Of a stretch of DNA of 64,000 bases, positions 1 to 14,000 are shown piece after piece. The notes beneath the pieces are model-generated. The model saw only the letters and a program-made list of their open reading frames with translations. It did not search any database and was not told the origin of the DNA. The DNA is from Puffinus mauretanicus (taxonomy: Eukaryota; Chordata; Aves; Procellariiformes; Procellariidae), in contig JAJKFH010002581.1 of assembly GCA_023333565.1 (NCBI GenBank), positions 992,001-1,056,000 of the forward strand, written 5' to 3'. The position numbers and the translations under genes were made by a program. Positions within the stretch are counted from its first letter, which is position 1. The number at the start of each line of letters is the position of its first letter.

Positions 1-1334
<1,334 letters not shown>

Positions 1335-1640
1335 CTTTCCCTCCCTTTTTATAATCTCTCCCTTTTTTTTATTTTGTACAATTTTCTTCAGAATTTATTT
1401 CTGTAGAGTTGGATGCAAATATTTGACTGAAAGGCACCAAACTCTTGCATCTGTAGTCTTTGTCTAGCCCTTTTTTGCACATTGCAGAGGCTTTTTATAA
1501 TAATCATTTTTTAATATAAATACCAAGCCCAAGTTCATTAACTTTTTTAATTCCTTGTTTGACGTATGAAAATAACCACCACCATTTTATGAATTAACTG
1601 TAACTTTTTGTATCAAATAAATAAGACCTTTTACAAAAAA
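1335..1640 (+). other. CTHRC1: CTHRC1 3' UTR
   Basis: T-rich untranslated sequence after the CTHRC1 stop codon. It ends shortly after a canonical AATAAA at 1616-1621. The end coordinate is an estimate, 15-20 bases past that signal. The UTR is short, about 300 bases. Confidence 0.7.
1616..1621 (+). terminator. CTHRC1: CTHRC1 polyadenylation signal AATAAA
   Basis: Canonical hexamer 282 bases after the CTHRC1 stop codon, followed by AATAAG and a T/A-rich stretch. It is the first AATAAA downstream of the stop. Confidence 0.75.
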
Positions 1641-1653
1641 AGATCCAGGCTAT

Positions 1654-1659
1654 TTTATT
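1654..1659 (-). terminator. SLC25A32: candidate distal polyadenylation signal for SLC25A32
   Basis: TTTATT on the + strand is AATAAA on the - strand. It lies about 3.3 kb after the SLC25A32 stop and only about 35 bases beyond the CTHRC1 signal. Other - strand AATAAA hexamers lie at 2515-2520, 2960-2965 and 3570-3575. The sequence alone does not show which is used. Confidence 0.35.
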
Positions 1660-4132
1660 GATCATCAAACTGTTTAAGGCATTTTACATGGTGTTATGAT
1701 ACACAGTTTTTTTAGAAGACTTTATAGAAAGTTCTAAGAAAGTAAACTCAGGTCTTGGCTTTAGCCTTCACAAAACATACGTAGCATCTACTCCTGTAAA
1801 CCTGACTACAGAACAGGATGCTCTGCTCTTACAGTCTTAAGTCTCTCAACAAACTCCTGGTGACTTAACTGTGACCTAGATGATGTGGTAAGTGTTAAAT
1901 ACCTTGTTCTGAATAACTAAGTAAAAATAGACTATCTAAGCTCTCCTTCCCTCTTTTGCGTCTTGATAGACTGGATTTCAGTATAAACTATCTATTATTG
2001 GTCTCCACTCTTAGCATGCAGATACTAAATAATGTTACAGTTACAAAACTTAATTTCTTTGCGCCAACAAAAACATTCTCCTGGATTTAGCCTTTCAGAT
2101 ATATACAATCACTTTGGTGTTAATTAAAAGCTAGATATATTAAATCGTTTGGAAGATATAGAAATAGGGCAGGTTGAAATGCCTTGGCTTTCAAAAAGCA
2201 TACTGATGAGTGAAGAATGATGTGACAGCTATTTGACTGCAGCCTCCAGACTGGACAAGTGACAACACTAATCATGCCAGCACAGCATGTTCAGTGTTTT
2301 AAGTATTTTCTTTCAAATGCAACAAGTGATATACTCAAATATTTTTAAAAATTGTACAGATTCTAAAGGGAAACAATAGTCATGTTTATATTACAAAATC
2401 AATTTTACATTAATGAAATAAAAAACCCAAGAAAAAGCATGCACGTACAACATGTAGAAATCTACACTCTTCCCAGAAATTAAAAGGAAAAAACATTAAG
2501 TCTGAGAGAAGGAATTTATTTCAGCTATTTAGGATTAAATCTCAGCTTTTTTTTCTGAACAGGTTGTAAGATTTTCCTCAGGCATCTCTCAAACTGGTAG
2601 CTCTTGTCTGCAGCTTTTGTTAAGAATGCTAGAGGAACATACCTGCAGCTAGGAGAACATTCAGGCTTTCCCAACTGCAAGCTTATGCATGATATTGCTG
2701 CAAGCCAGCAAATTATACAGCTGGTATTTTGTCTCTGAAGAACTGTACTGTTTTCATTGGCTTGGACGATGGGTTTTAAGGTATCTGAACACAAACAAGT
2801 TACTATGAGCTAAGCTATGGTGTGAATTTACAGAATGTCAGTTAACATACAGTAACCAATTGTGTACATGCTTGTAGCCTGTCTTTGCATTTATCATGGA
2901 GCACGAGTAAGCTGTTCTGGGCCTAGAGTACACTAATCCAGGGTAGTAAGTGCACAACTTTTATTCCTTTCTTAGAACTTATTCATATGTCTTCACAATA
3001 TTTTTTGGACCCTGGGCAGCAGAGTTAACTCAGTGTTCCATTAAATTCATTCTGTGTACTAGAAAAAACACAAAACCAAGTAAACACCCTCCAAAGACAG
3101 AAGTAGTTAGTAGCTGTTAGGTATCTATACAGTAATTTGCATGGTAAACTTCCAGTAAATTTGATCTTCAGCTAAATACACATGGAAACTTTCATAATAA
3201 AAACCAAAGTCAGCCACAATGGCCACATGCCCTTTTCAGATGAGATTATCAGCTGTATCAGTAGAGGGGATGGGATCGTGGTGGAGAAAGTGTAAATTAT
3301 TAATAAAGTTAAGTATACACAAAATGTGGTATGTGGCAATAGTATCAACAGAAACAAGCAAATGGATTGCTGAATTAAGATTCAAAATATTGAGCAGTTT
3401 CTGTAGTCTTCCAGATTTTAACTTAAAATTGAAACCAATTCCCTAATATGTTAAATTTTTATAAAAAAGCCTTATTTTTGCTTTAGGTTAGTCTTCTGTT
3501 AAACAGGAAACTTCTCTAAGTGGTTATTCAGGTGTTTTGCTGGACAGTATTCTCCGCTTCTTACGAAACTTTATTTCCCTCTACCTGTTGAATAATCTTT
3601 GCTAACTTATCTCCTCCTTAAGTGATACTTTCTAGATACTTCTTAGTACCTTCTTACTAACAGCAGAAGGCAGATGTTATGGCCAGCAATGTATTTTCTT
3701 AAAGAAGAACTAAAAAAATAAAACAAACCCAGATCTTCAAAAAGTACATATCCTTGACAGCAATTATTGGCATGCAAATAAACATCATTATTACACAAAT
3801 TTACTGAGATGTACTGTAATTTAGTTTATCACTACGTTAGCAATCAATATATTCTTACAGTCCTTTCCTTAGACCAAATCAGAAGACATTAATGGATTGT
3901 TTTGATTTTTTTAAAGAAAGTCCTGTGCACAATATTTTTTAGACTACTCATGGATTTTCTTTTTTTCCTGAGAATATTATTGAAAATAAGCATGGTCGTA
4001 TGTTATTACAGTGGTTTGAAAACTGCATAACTATGGGATTACTAGAAAAACCCCTCATTTTTAAAACATAAGCCTACTTTCAAATATGCATTTACTTAGT
4101 AATATTTGGTCAGATGTATCAATAATGGAGAC

Positions 4133-4161
4133 AGAATCTCTCTCACAGAGAGAGAGATTCT
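4133..4161. repeat. perfect 12-bp inverted repeat (hairpin) in a GA/CT tract
   Basis: The left arm AGAATCTCTCTC (4133-4144) and right arm GAGAGAGATTCT (4150-4161) are perfect reverse complements around the 5-base loop ACAGA. It sits in the probable SLC25A32 3' UTR and continues into a GA-rich tract to about 4200. Confidence 0.85.
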
Positions 4162-4951
4162 ATGAGAGAAAGAGGGGGCAGGCAGGGAAGAGAGAGAAAA
4201 TGAATGAAGTAAGTGGCCAGCAATGCACACAACATACACTTTGGTCTGGTGCTAAAAGCAAGCCAAAAACCACAATGCAAGTCTGTCCTGGTATGAGACA
4301 AGAACTGGGTTTCATCAGATTGGCAATTATTCAAACCCAAGAATGGACAGCTGTTTTACAAAACAATTTGAGTTTCCAAACTGCACCCCACTGAGACAGC
4401 ATTTTTGTGTTGGATGAGCAATGGAATTTGGAGCAATCCATATCCTAAAATCCGACAAATAACACAGAGGTGGATTCAGAAGACATTGCTGTAAATAACT
4501 ACATACATACTTTCTTCATGAGACTCTCATAAAGATTTAAGAAAGTTTTGACAGACCCCAGGGTTGCTTTTATATGAAGTTTTCCACTTCAGTAGGGGTA
4601 GAATCTGGCCAACTGTTATCTTGAGACTTGTCAAAACAGATTAGTCCGTTATTCCAGGCAGGTCAGGATGAACTGAATTGCTGCACAGCTGCCTTCACCC
4701 AGTCACAGTGCTATTATTTCACAGTTGCAGAGACATCTGTTTTAAGCAGACACGGCTGATTCAGAAAGGAAGGCAGCAATGCAGGAACATTCAGCAGAAG
4801 AGATGTTGGCAGGGTTTTACTACCTCCAGGTTCTTTCCTCAAAATACTAGATCAATTCACAGTGTCAAAAAAGACTGCTGAACTAAATCTCTCCCAGATC
4901 ATAAATATAAAAAATAAAGGATAGATTCCTTATGAACACAAGCTCATACCT

Positions 4952-5087
4952 TTAATTATTTTCCTTTCTAAAACCAAGTAAAAAACCAGACACGTTTTCA
5001 TAAACGACAAAGGTAATACAGCAGGCAGGAGTCACTCTGATCACATTGGGGATAATTCCTTTGTAAAATCCATGAATTCCTTCTTTC
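4952..5087 (-). CDS. SLC25A32: SLC25A32 coding exon 7 (terminal)
   Basis: Follows CTTTAAAG and reads (R)[17 protein letters not shown], then [16 protein letters not shown], ending FRKENN and TAA at 4952-4954. It encodes the last transmembrane helix of repeat 3. The extreme C-terminus differs from the human ending, as is usual in this family. Confidence 0.95.
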
Positions 5088-8000
5088 CTTTAAAGACACA
5101 GAAAATTTAGTTTTAATTAATGTCTTTTAATAGAAATCAGACATAAAACAAAGCCCAGCATTTTTCTTCTCGCGCTCTCACTAAGAGAGGTACTTCAGGT
5201 TAGGAATAACAATTTCAGAATAATTTCTTCCTGTAGTGTTTAAAGAGCCATAATATATCAAATCTTAACCCGTCATTTTCTCTTCCGAACATACAATAAT
5301 ATTCCGTAGGTCGGTTATTTAGCCTAGGGTTTGGGTGTTTTTTTGTGGTTTTTTTTTTTCCTACTGTCTAAGTAGGAGGCAATTTACTATCTTCCTTCAT
5401 GCCACAAGAACTGGTTAAAATAACTTAAAATTTCTGCAGCCTGTTCCAAAAAGCATTTACATATTTAATCTCACTGAAGCCATCAGGGCTGAAAGGCTTA
5501 GTGGTTTTGGGTCATGTAACAAGTGAGCTGAAGGTCAACCTAACTAAGGAAAGTCAGCATTTATTTTCAGAGAATTAAATCACCTCCTCCAGAATTTTGA
5601 TTCCCCTGGCCAATAAATGAATCTAACTTCTCCCAATTTGAATCAGAATATTCATGTTAGGGCTGTTAAAAAGTTTCAAAGACTTTTAATCTCAGCTCCC
5701 TATTTTCCAGCATCATAGAGGCCTAGGACACCTGGAGCAATGAGTACAGTTAACACAGATCCTGGAAAGTGCTTGGGTGTGGTTGGCACTACCCTCCCTA
5801 GGGCTCTAGGTTGCATTTGTTTCATAATGAGTACAATAGTGGCCCCAGAATGGCTGTATACATTCACATTTTATCAGAACTAATAAGCCTTCGTATAGAC
5901 TGCAGCACTGAAGGGGACAGTGCTGAGACATCAGACCTATTTTCGCTTGAATTGGCTTCAGTCAATATGGTTTTACTGAGTCTGAGCCAGGGGTGGTCCT
6001 GAACAACACAGCCCCATTCACTCATTCAGGTGGCACCTCTTAATACCCCAGGAGTTAGCTGGCTCCATTCACGTCTCTCTAGCAATATGCTGCAACCCAG
6101 AAACACTGTCCAAAGCAAGATTAATATTGATTGCATGCTGCGAAGGTGGCCAACCTTAGTAACTAGAGTTCTGTGTGGAAACTCTCACGTGCCCTGTGGA
6201 GCTGAGGGAAGAGGGTTTGTGAGAAGATATGCATAGGTGTGAGGTAACAGTTCTCTAAAGGGCCTACGGGAAGCTGGGACTAGACTACAAATGCAGTCAG
6301 GCCCCAGAGTTACCCAGGGACATCGGTACAAACAGCTCTGGCTAGCTCACTTCCTCCTGCCAGGAATTTGGATTAGCTACAACTCCCAGCAGCACAACAC
6401 TCCTGTCGTATGTGATAATCTAAAGCAGTTCAAGTGAGATTTCATTGTTTAAGAGCCCCAAAACAGCCAACTCAGTTATTTTTTAACCTGTAAGTGGAAT
6501 TTGCTGGGGAAGAGAGAAGGGAGACAGAATAAACAACAGAAGCCTGCAGGCTAGCATTGACCCTCTCCTGTCTCCTCCTTTGTCCTTAGATTATGGCTTT
6601 TAGTGGCATCTTGCACAAAATGACTTTGTACAGCTAACATTTTGTTTGCTCTGAGCTCCAAATCAGCATGGAAGCCAGTAAACATAGTTCTGATTCTGTA
6701 AGACTCACTTTCCAAGATGTAAGCTTTTAATTCTGCATGCCTACCTCCATGTCCTGCGGATCACATCAAACACACCAGAATATGTATTATGCTGATCTTG
6801 AAGACGAGCTCGCACAACTTGATAGGGATATGTTGCTGACACAGCGAATATTTTGGATACAGCTGCCATTGTTATGTATTCCACAGTGTTCTAAAAGCAA
6901 CAAAAATTAGCAGGCTTGCCTTAAGTATGGTTTAAATTAGCCAATTTACCAAAATCTTATTTGATTTTAAAATGTTGAACTAAACAATACTCTAGATTTT
7001 CCCCCTTATAATACACAGATTTAGAAAAAAGGCAACATTTACTATATACAATGCTACAAGCAATTAATTGTAAAATGTGTGTTGCACCCTCTCATTCCTA
7101 TCAAGTGAAACACTTCTTCCAAAAGTAACTACCCTTGCCCAACTTGCACCTGACCAGTTTTCCATGTAAGTGTTTAAGACCACCACCTATGGTTCCACAA
7201 AGTAAGACAAAAAACCACTCCTCCCTCTAAAATTCTCAAAACATTTGCCAAAATAAGAAGTTGATTTCCCTACAGGAAAACAGCACTAACCAGTTGCTTG
7301 TTCCTAAAAAGTGAAAAAGTATGATTTCCTTCTATATATTCTACATTCCAATTAATGTATCAATACTTTGTACATTTGGCTGTCCTACGACCTAGACAAA
7401 TGAAATAAATTTCCGCTTATTCACATGCCACAACACATATTTATTCTCAAGAATCGTACCAATTTTGTATCTGATACTCTGTTTCTATACTTGTTGTATC
7501 TCAGTTTCAAATCCTCATATGCCATGAACTGAAGTGCTCCATGTGAAGTTCCAAACAGACCAGGCACAAATCCCTAAAAAAAGGAGTAAGACAAGGTTAA
7601 ACAGCAATGCACAAAAACTATACAACTCGGCAGAGCTCAGCTTACACACATACGTATGTCCTCCATTACTTTACGAATTGTGATGGCACAACTGTCACTG
7701 TGCAGTATGATTCAAAGCCGATTCTGGGTTCGTATTCTTAATGGCAGGCATCACACAAAAGTTTAATAAATGTTACATTTCTCCAAATGACATACAGGCT
7801 AAAGGAACCCAATGAGTGAGCAAGATAAAACAAGTGGCCTAGGGACTCCACCTCATAGAACACAAGTACAGGTCTTAAAAAGCTGGTAACATGGATCAGG
7901 ATTGTAAGAATACAAATCAAGCTGCAAATGTGCTGCTCAGTGCCTGCCCCTTTCCAGGGACTGGAACTAAGCTCTCTAGTTCCCACCTGAGGCTGGTAAG

Positions 8001-11000
8001 GCAATGACAGAAGCTGGCGTCTCAGTAAGGAGGGCCATCAGGAGTAGAGGTACAAAAAAATTCTTGTGATCAAGTCCTAGAGTTAGGCATGTAAGTGTGT
8101 GCGTGTGTGTGTGTATATATAAATGTGTATCTATGAGATGTATATACATTTCTACACAAAAAATGTGCGTATATATAGAATCATAGAATCATTTAGGTTG
8201 GAAAAGACCCTTAAGATCGTCGAGTCCAACCGTAAACCTAACACTGCCAAGTCCACCACTAAACTGTGTCCCTAAGCACAACATCTACACGTCTTTTAAA
8301 TACCTCCAGGGACGGTGACTCAACCACTTCCCTGGGCAGCCTCTTCCAATGCTTAATAACCCTTTTGGTGAAGCAATTTTTCCTAATATCCAATCTAAAC
8401 CTCCCCTGACGCAACTTGAGGCCATTTCCTCTCGTCCTATTGCTTGTTACTTGGGAGAGGAGACCAGCACCCACCTCGCTACAACCTCCCTTGAGGTAGT
8501 TGTAGAAAGCAATAAGGTCTCCCCTGAGCCTCCTTTTCTCCAGGCTAAACAACCCCAGTTCCCTCAGCCGCTCCTCATAAGACTTGTGCTCTAGACCCTT
8601 CACCAGCTTCGTTGCCCTTCTCTGAACACGCTCCAGCATCTCAATGTTTCTCACACACGCACACTTGCACAGTGGAAAGTTGAAGGGCACAGATGGAAAG
8701 CTAACTCATACAAGGACTTATGGATGATTTACATTAAAGAAATAAATCTAAGATTCAGATCAGTTTGAGTGCATTCCTCATCCTGCTCAGAGCACATCCC
8801 AAGGCAGCCCAGCAGAGGTGACCAAAGGTGTAACAAAACAGTCTGGGAAATGTTCCCCATTTGTAAGAGGCAGTAATGGACAGTAAGAGTATAATATGAA
8901 AATATACAGAAACCTTTTCGTTCAAAAAGTTGAAATGAAGGGGGAAAACAGGTATTTCCTGAAGTGTCTCTACAAGAAAGAGAAGGCAGGTGTTCCTTCA
9001 GGAGCAGGACTAGCTCAGTTGAAAATGAGCTGACAGCTGCATGGGTTCCGAGAAGCACTAATTCTCTTTTTGAAGAGTTGGTCACTTACACTGGAAAAAT
9101 ACAAATAAATGGGGAATTAATCATCTTGGCCAGAAATTACTTAAGGGAGCCAAAAGCTTGCTGAAAACTGTTGCAAAGGGACAATTATAATGGAGTAAGT
9201 GATCAAAATGTGGGTAAAAGGACTCAAAGAACCAAAATTTCCAAAAAAATACTGCTATCAAACAGTTTATCTTATTTCCCATGATCCCATTCAGGAAGAC
9301 AGAGGAATTAAAAGACATGTCCAGACACAAAACTCTGTATTAGACTAAATCTGAAGGCCAGAACGTTGAATAAAGACTTATCAATATACTACTAAGAGCC
9401 TGGAGAAGGAGGAGAAAAAGTGGAGTCCAGGAGTCCACTGGAATAATGTAACAGGACAAAATGATATATTACTTCATATACTCCCAACTTGCAGAAAAAA
9501 AAAACCCTAAAACAACAGCAGGCATAAAATTGCACAGAGCTTCTACCACTTCAGAGATTAGCTCTTTGCATGCTATAGACTTCTTAAGTTTGCAATATTA
9601 CAGCCATTCAGGAAGTGATTTTTAGGATGTCTTTGACAAATGAGGATGAATTTCTCCTCACAGTAGAAAATAATGGCCATGAACTAATCATCAGTGACCA
9701 TGAACTGTCAAAATGCATTAAGGGCTAGCTAAAGTCTCAGAAAAAATACTTCCCCAAACGAGTACAAGTGGAATTAAACCAAACATCTATATTTCATCAA
9801 CTGTGAGCATAATCATAGAATTTTGTGAAGTTTGAAGCCAAAGGGCCACAACAGAGGGAAAAGGACAACTTTGGTTTTCCTTTCCAGGATCAGAGAAGAA
9901 AATTAACCAGTGATATAAAAACAGAAGAGGAGGAACAGAGAAAAACAAAATTATCGAAAATATCAAAGAAAAAATTATCTGGGTCAGCAGAACAAGGAAC
10001 ATTATGAAATTTACATATAGTGATAGCAGGGAAAATCTTCACAAACATTTGCCCATGATCAGACAGTAAAACCGTTACAAGACAGAGGAAGTAATTGCTC
10101 TCTACTTGGAAAAAATTAGAATGATGTGTTTATATCATAAGAGAATGAGGTAATATTTTCCCCACCAACAAAAGAAGAATGTTAAACAACATTTAAGAGT
10201 GCTAAACTCTTAAATTTAAGCCAGAAGATTTGGATAACTTGCACCCAAGAGTCCTAAATCATCTACTGATGGTACTTGCTAAATGAGTACCAGCACACTC
10301 TAAGTCTTGTGCTGATGGGGAAAGCTTCCAAAGACTGAAGGTCTTTTAATGTTGGGCCAATATTAAAAAATGCAAAAAGGGAGTGAGGCAACTGTCGGCC
10401 AATGCGCCTCAGTAAAATAAAAGCTGACCCAGGCTTCTGTTGATCATACAAAACAGTATGTTCTTATGGAAAAATGTTTCAAAGCAAAACTGATTTCTTC
10501 ACAGTAAGGAAATATCTTGGCTGAGGAAGTTTTTGAAAGATATTCCTATTCTATTTTCTTATTCTTACAATTTTCACAAAAATTTTTCTTGCCACAAAAT
10601 TTGATAGAAGTTGTTATTTATTTTTCATCTATCATATGACTGTGAATATCAATTTTAAAAACATTTCACTTTATGTACTTCTTGTTATTTTTTACTTTAA
10701 TATTCAAAACATATCTTTAGAAGACTTTTGCCATGAGGGCTTGACAGGATCAATGGTTGCTCAAAGAAGTCCTGTTTGAATTCTCTTTTGGAGAATTAGA
10801 ACAATAGACAGAATAGACAGAATTAAATATATAATTAGAAATTTAAATGTTAAAGCATATAATTCTGAACAGTAGACAGTGGGAAAAAAATTGTATTTTA
10901 AAGTTGGCTGAAACAGCTGTAAGTGCCAAAGATCCAGGAGAAGAGAAAAATGTCCTGTTGGTTAGTGTTTCAAAGATTGCCCATCACAATGAAAAGGAAC

Positions 11001-14000
11001 ACAGGCAAATGTATATAGTGGAAAGCCTATGCTTCTTAGTAAAGTAGGGAACAAGGTTCATTTGGTGACGCGGTACTCGCATCACTGCCTGAAGTGTCTG
11101 AGAGCGCTCATGCCAGAGTAGCCTCTGCTATATGTTTCGAAAGAATGCAGCAGATTCCCCTTGTAATCTGTTTAGTGTTGTCTTCATTTGGGTTCTCAGT
11201 GTGCCAAAGACCAGCAGTATCAGAGTGCCCAGCTCTGACAACTTATGCAGAAAGACACTGGAAGTATGCCATTATTTCCCTAGGCACCTTGATTCCTTCA
11301 TGGTGAAAAACAATACCACCTTTTATGTGAAAGTTACTTGCGCTTCTGTCTCTCTGTAGAACCTGGGACTAAAGTTAAAATCAAGATGGCCAAATCTCAG
11401 TGGATTTTGCTATATACAAGTACAAAGACATAGAAAGTTGCTTAGCTTACAAGCTTCACATTTGCAAGAAGGAAAATAGCATAAGCAAAAGCATAGCAAA
11501 ATAAAGAGAGCTAAGTGCCTTAGACATTAATGGACTGGAAAAAATACTTTATTCTCAGAGTGTAGAACTTGCCTACCAAAGGTGAAATGACAATACAGAA
11601 GTGTCCAATATATCTATTTCACTTGGTAACTAGCACACTAGGATTACTGCTAGGATATTTTTGTTGTTGTTGTTAGCATACTGCATTATTATTCTCAGTC
11701 TTGATGACTCTGTATTTTCTTTTAATCTCCTTACATTTTCTGCACTTCCTGTTTATTTTACTGTTATCTATTAAGCATTGCTCTATTTCTAATTGCTGCT
11801 TCTACATCATCACTGAAAAGAGAACGAAACTGAAAATACAAATACAGAAGCATGGAGGCCAGGAAGAACGTTAGTTGCATTCTTGATTGATGTTTTAGTA
11901 GTCAGTCACTCTAGACTAGACATCTAACTGTTTCCCAAGAGATATTTTATGTTTTCCTGAAAGTGCCAACTCCTACAATCTTACAATTATTCTACAATGT
12001 TTGGTCTCTCTTGCCTTACGCTTGAAAAGAACTGTACAGCGCTCTTAACATGGAGATGGTTGTATGACATTCAACTTCATGGCAAAGTAATTTTTAGAGC
12101 TCAGATCTCCAACAAATCTATAGGCATGTTCAAATTACATAACCACAAGCTCTTTTCTTCCTCAGCCTGGTGTGCAGCAGAGCAGCTCTGTCCCCAGTCA
12201 TCTGGAGGTCGGAGGCCAAAGGGCAAAGTCTAATGGATGGAGGGTGGGGAAGATCACTCACTAGATGATTACTGGGATAATCAGTGAAGGAAAGACTCCT
12301 GTCTTTTCAAAACCAGGCCAAGCTCAAGAACAAGTTATTGAGGAATCCAGCTTCAGACAAACTATAGTTTAATGAATGAACAATACCCAACAGAGCTAAT
12401 AAAGACAGCTTTGATCCCTGCTAGAAAGGTTGATGCACACTGACATTACTAGCCTTGTACCCCAAAGGACTGAAAGGAATTGATCAGACCAGTAACAGCA
12501 TCTTGTGCAATAGAGAGCAAGATATGGAATTGCTTGGACAGAAATACCATTCTTTAGAAGACTAATCTCAAATTAGTCAAAAAGAAACTACTTCCAAATT
12601 TTATCTCCAACTTGTGGTGGTATTCTCCGAGATCCCCTTATTTGCTGTAAGGAACTCTATCTGAAATTAAGATTATGAGGAAAAAGATGACATTTGTGTG
12701 CACTACACCTCCTGCAACTCAGGACAATTAACAAAACTTCAGCCGTCAAATTTCAAATAAAGCAGAGAAAAAATGAAAACTCCCCCAAAAACAGAAAATG
12801 GAGGAAGGCTAAAGTAAGGACAAGTCAAAGAGCCACCTGAAGAGGTGCCTTTTTCCCCAGTATAGACAAGGTTGAGAGAATCCTGACATCAAATGAAAGT
12901 TGCTCAGTGTGCACAGTTATGTAGGTCATTCAGGATCTATCTAGGTCACCTTCTTTGCAGATTTAAGCAAGTAATTTGCTCTTTCAAAGGAAGTACCTGG
13001 TTTAGTTCCCTACTTGCAGATTAACACTACAAAAAAGTGTCTAGTGCCAAAGGCAACACATGCTACATGCACGAATAATCTGAAAAGTAACTCAATGGAA
13101 GGACATCTTAAACCCTAACAGATGCAAGAAATTAGAACTTTTCTACATGGAACAGAGCAGACACGCAGGCAGGCAAATCAGAAACGCTGACAATTTCAAT
13201 TTAGAAATAAGTAAGGTGCCTTGTTCCTGGTGTCAGAATTTCGCATTCATCGGTATGTGGCATACTAGGCTTTCAGTATAGGAAGGATTGTATTTTTCAC
13301 TGCAAATAAAAGAAGTTAATGCTCAGTAATCAGGACAACTCCTAAGAGATAGTGTTCTTGTTCTGTAGCATTACTTGCAGGAGAAATGGTAGACTGAACT
13401 AAAATAGGTTTCTTCACACCTTCCAGGCACTGATGAATGCATCTTGATCTCATGGCCTAAAGGAAGGAGGAGGCAAAAAGTCCAAATTCAGTTGCCATCT
13501 GTTTCCCTAAATCAGAGGGAATAAAAAACCCACACATAGGTAGACAATATTTAGAAGTCTGCAAATTTTATGGATCTAGAGATGACAGATTACAGACCTC
13601 AATAACTAGAGGACAAATGAACAGTTGTGAAACCGTCCATCGTGGAAGAAAAAATTAGCAACTACTTTAGACATATGTTATGTTCCACAACATGTCAGAA
13701 AGACAGAGATAAGGGATGAAATGGAAGAAACCACTAGCAGCAAGATAGATTACGCTATTGCTGGCCTCCTTATCAAAATTCTAATTATAGGAAGACTCCA
13801 AAAAAATTAAAAAGCAGCTTGTAGTTTACTCTCATTTCAGCATTATCACCCAATAGAAGATGGCTTAGTCATTCTAGTCTTCAGTGATTTCCTACATTTC
13901 AACAGTATAATAGTTTTTCTTCTGATTAAGCCATTTTGCTGCAGTTCTTCAGTGGGAAAGAAGACTCACAGAATAAAAGTAAGTGAGCCAATACAAAAAA

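Larger units (their letters stand above)
1641..4951 (-). other. SLC25A32: SLC25A32 3' UTR and convergent intergenic space
   Basis: Between the convergent stop codons of CTHRC1 and SLC25A32 there is no further coding exon that I can support. Part or all of this is the SLC25A32 3' UTR, depending on the poly(A) site. It is AT-rich, has no recognisable interspersed repeat, and holds one perfect short hairpin at 4133-4161. Confidence 0.5.

Noticed and set aside
8259..8690. 143-codon - strand frame as a host gene
   Set aside because: It is the end of CR1 ORF2; the same motifs recur at 44.8, 57.9 and 62.5 kb in this window.
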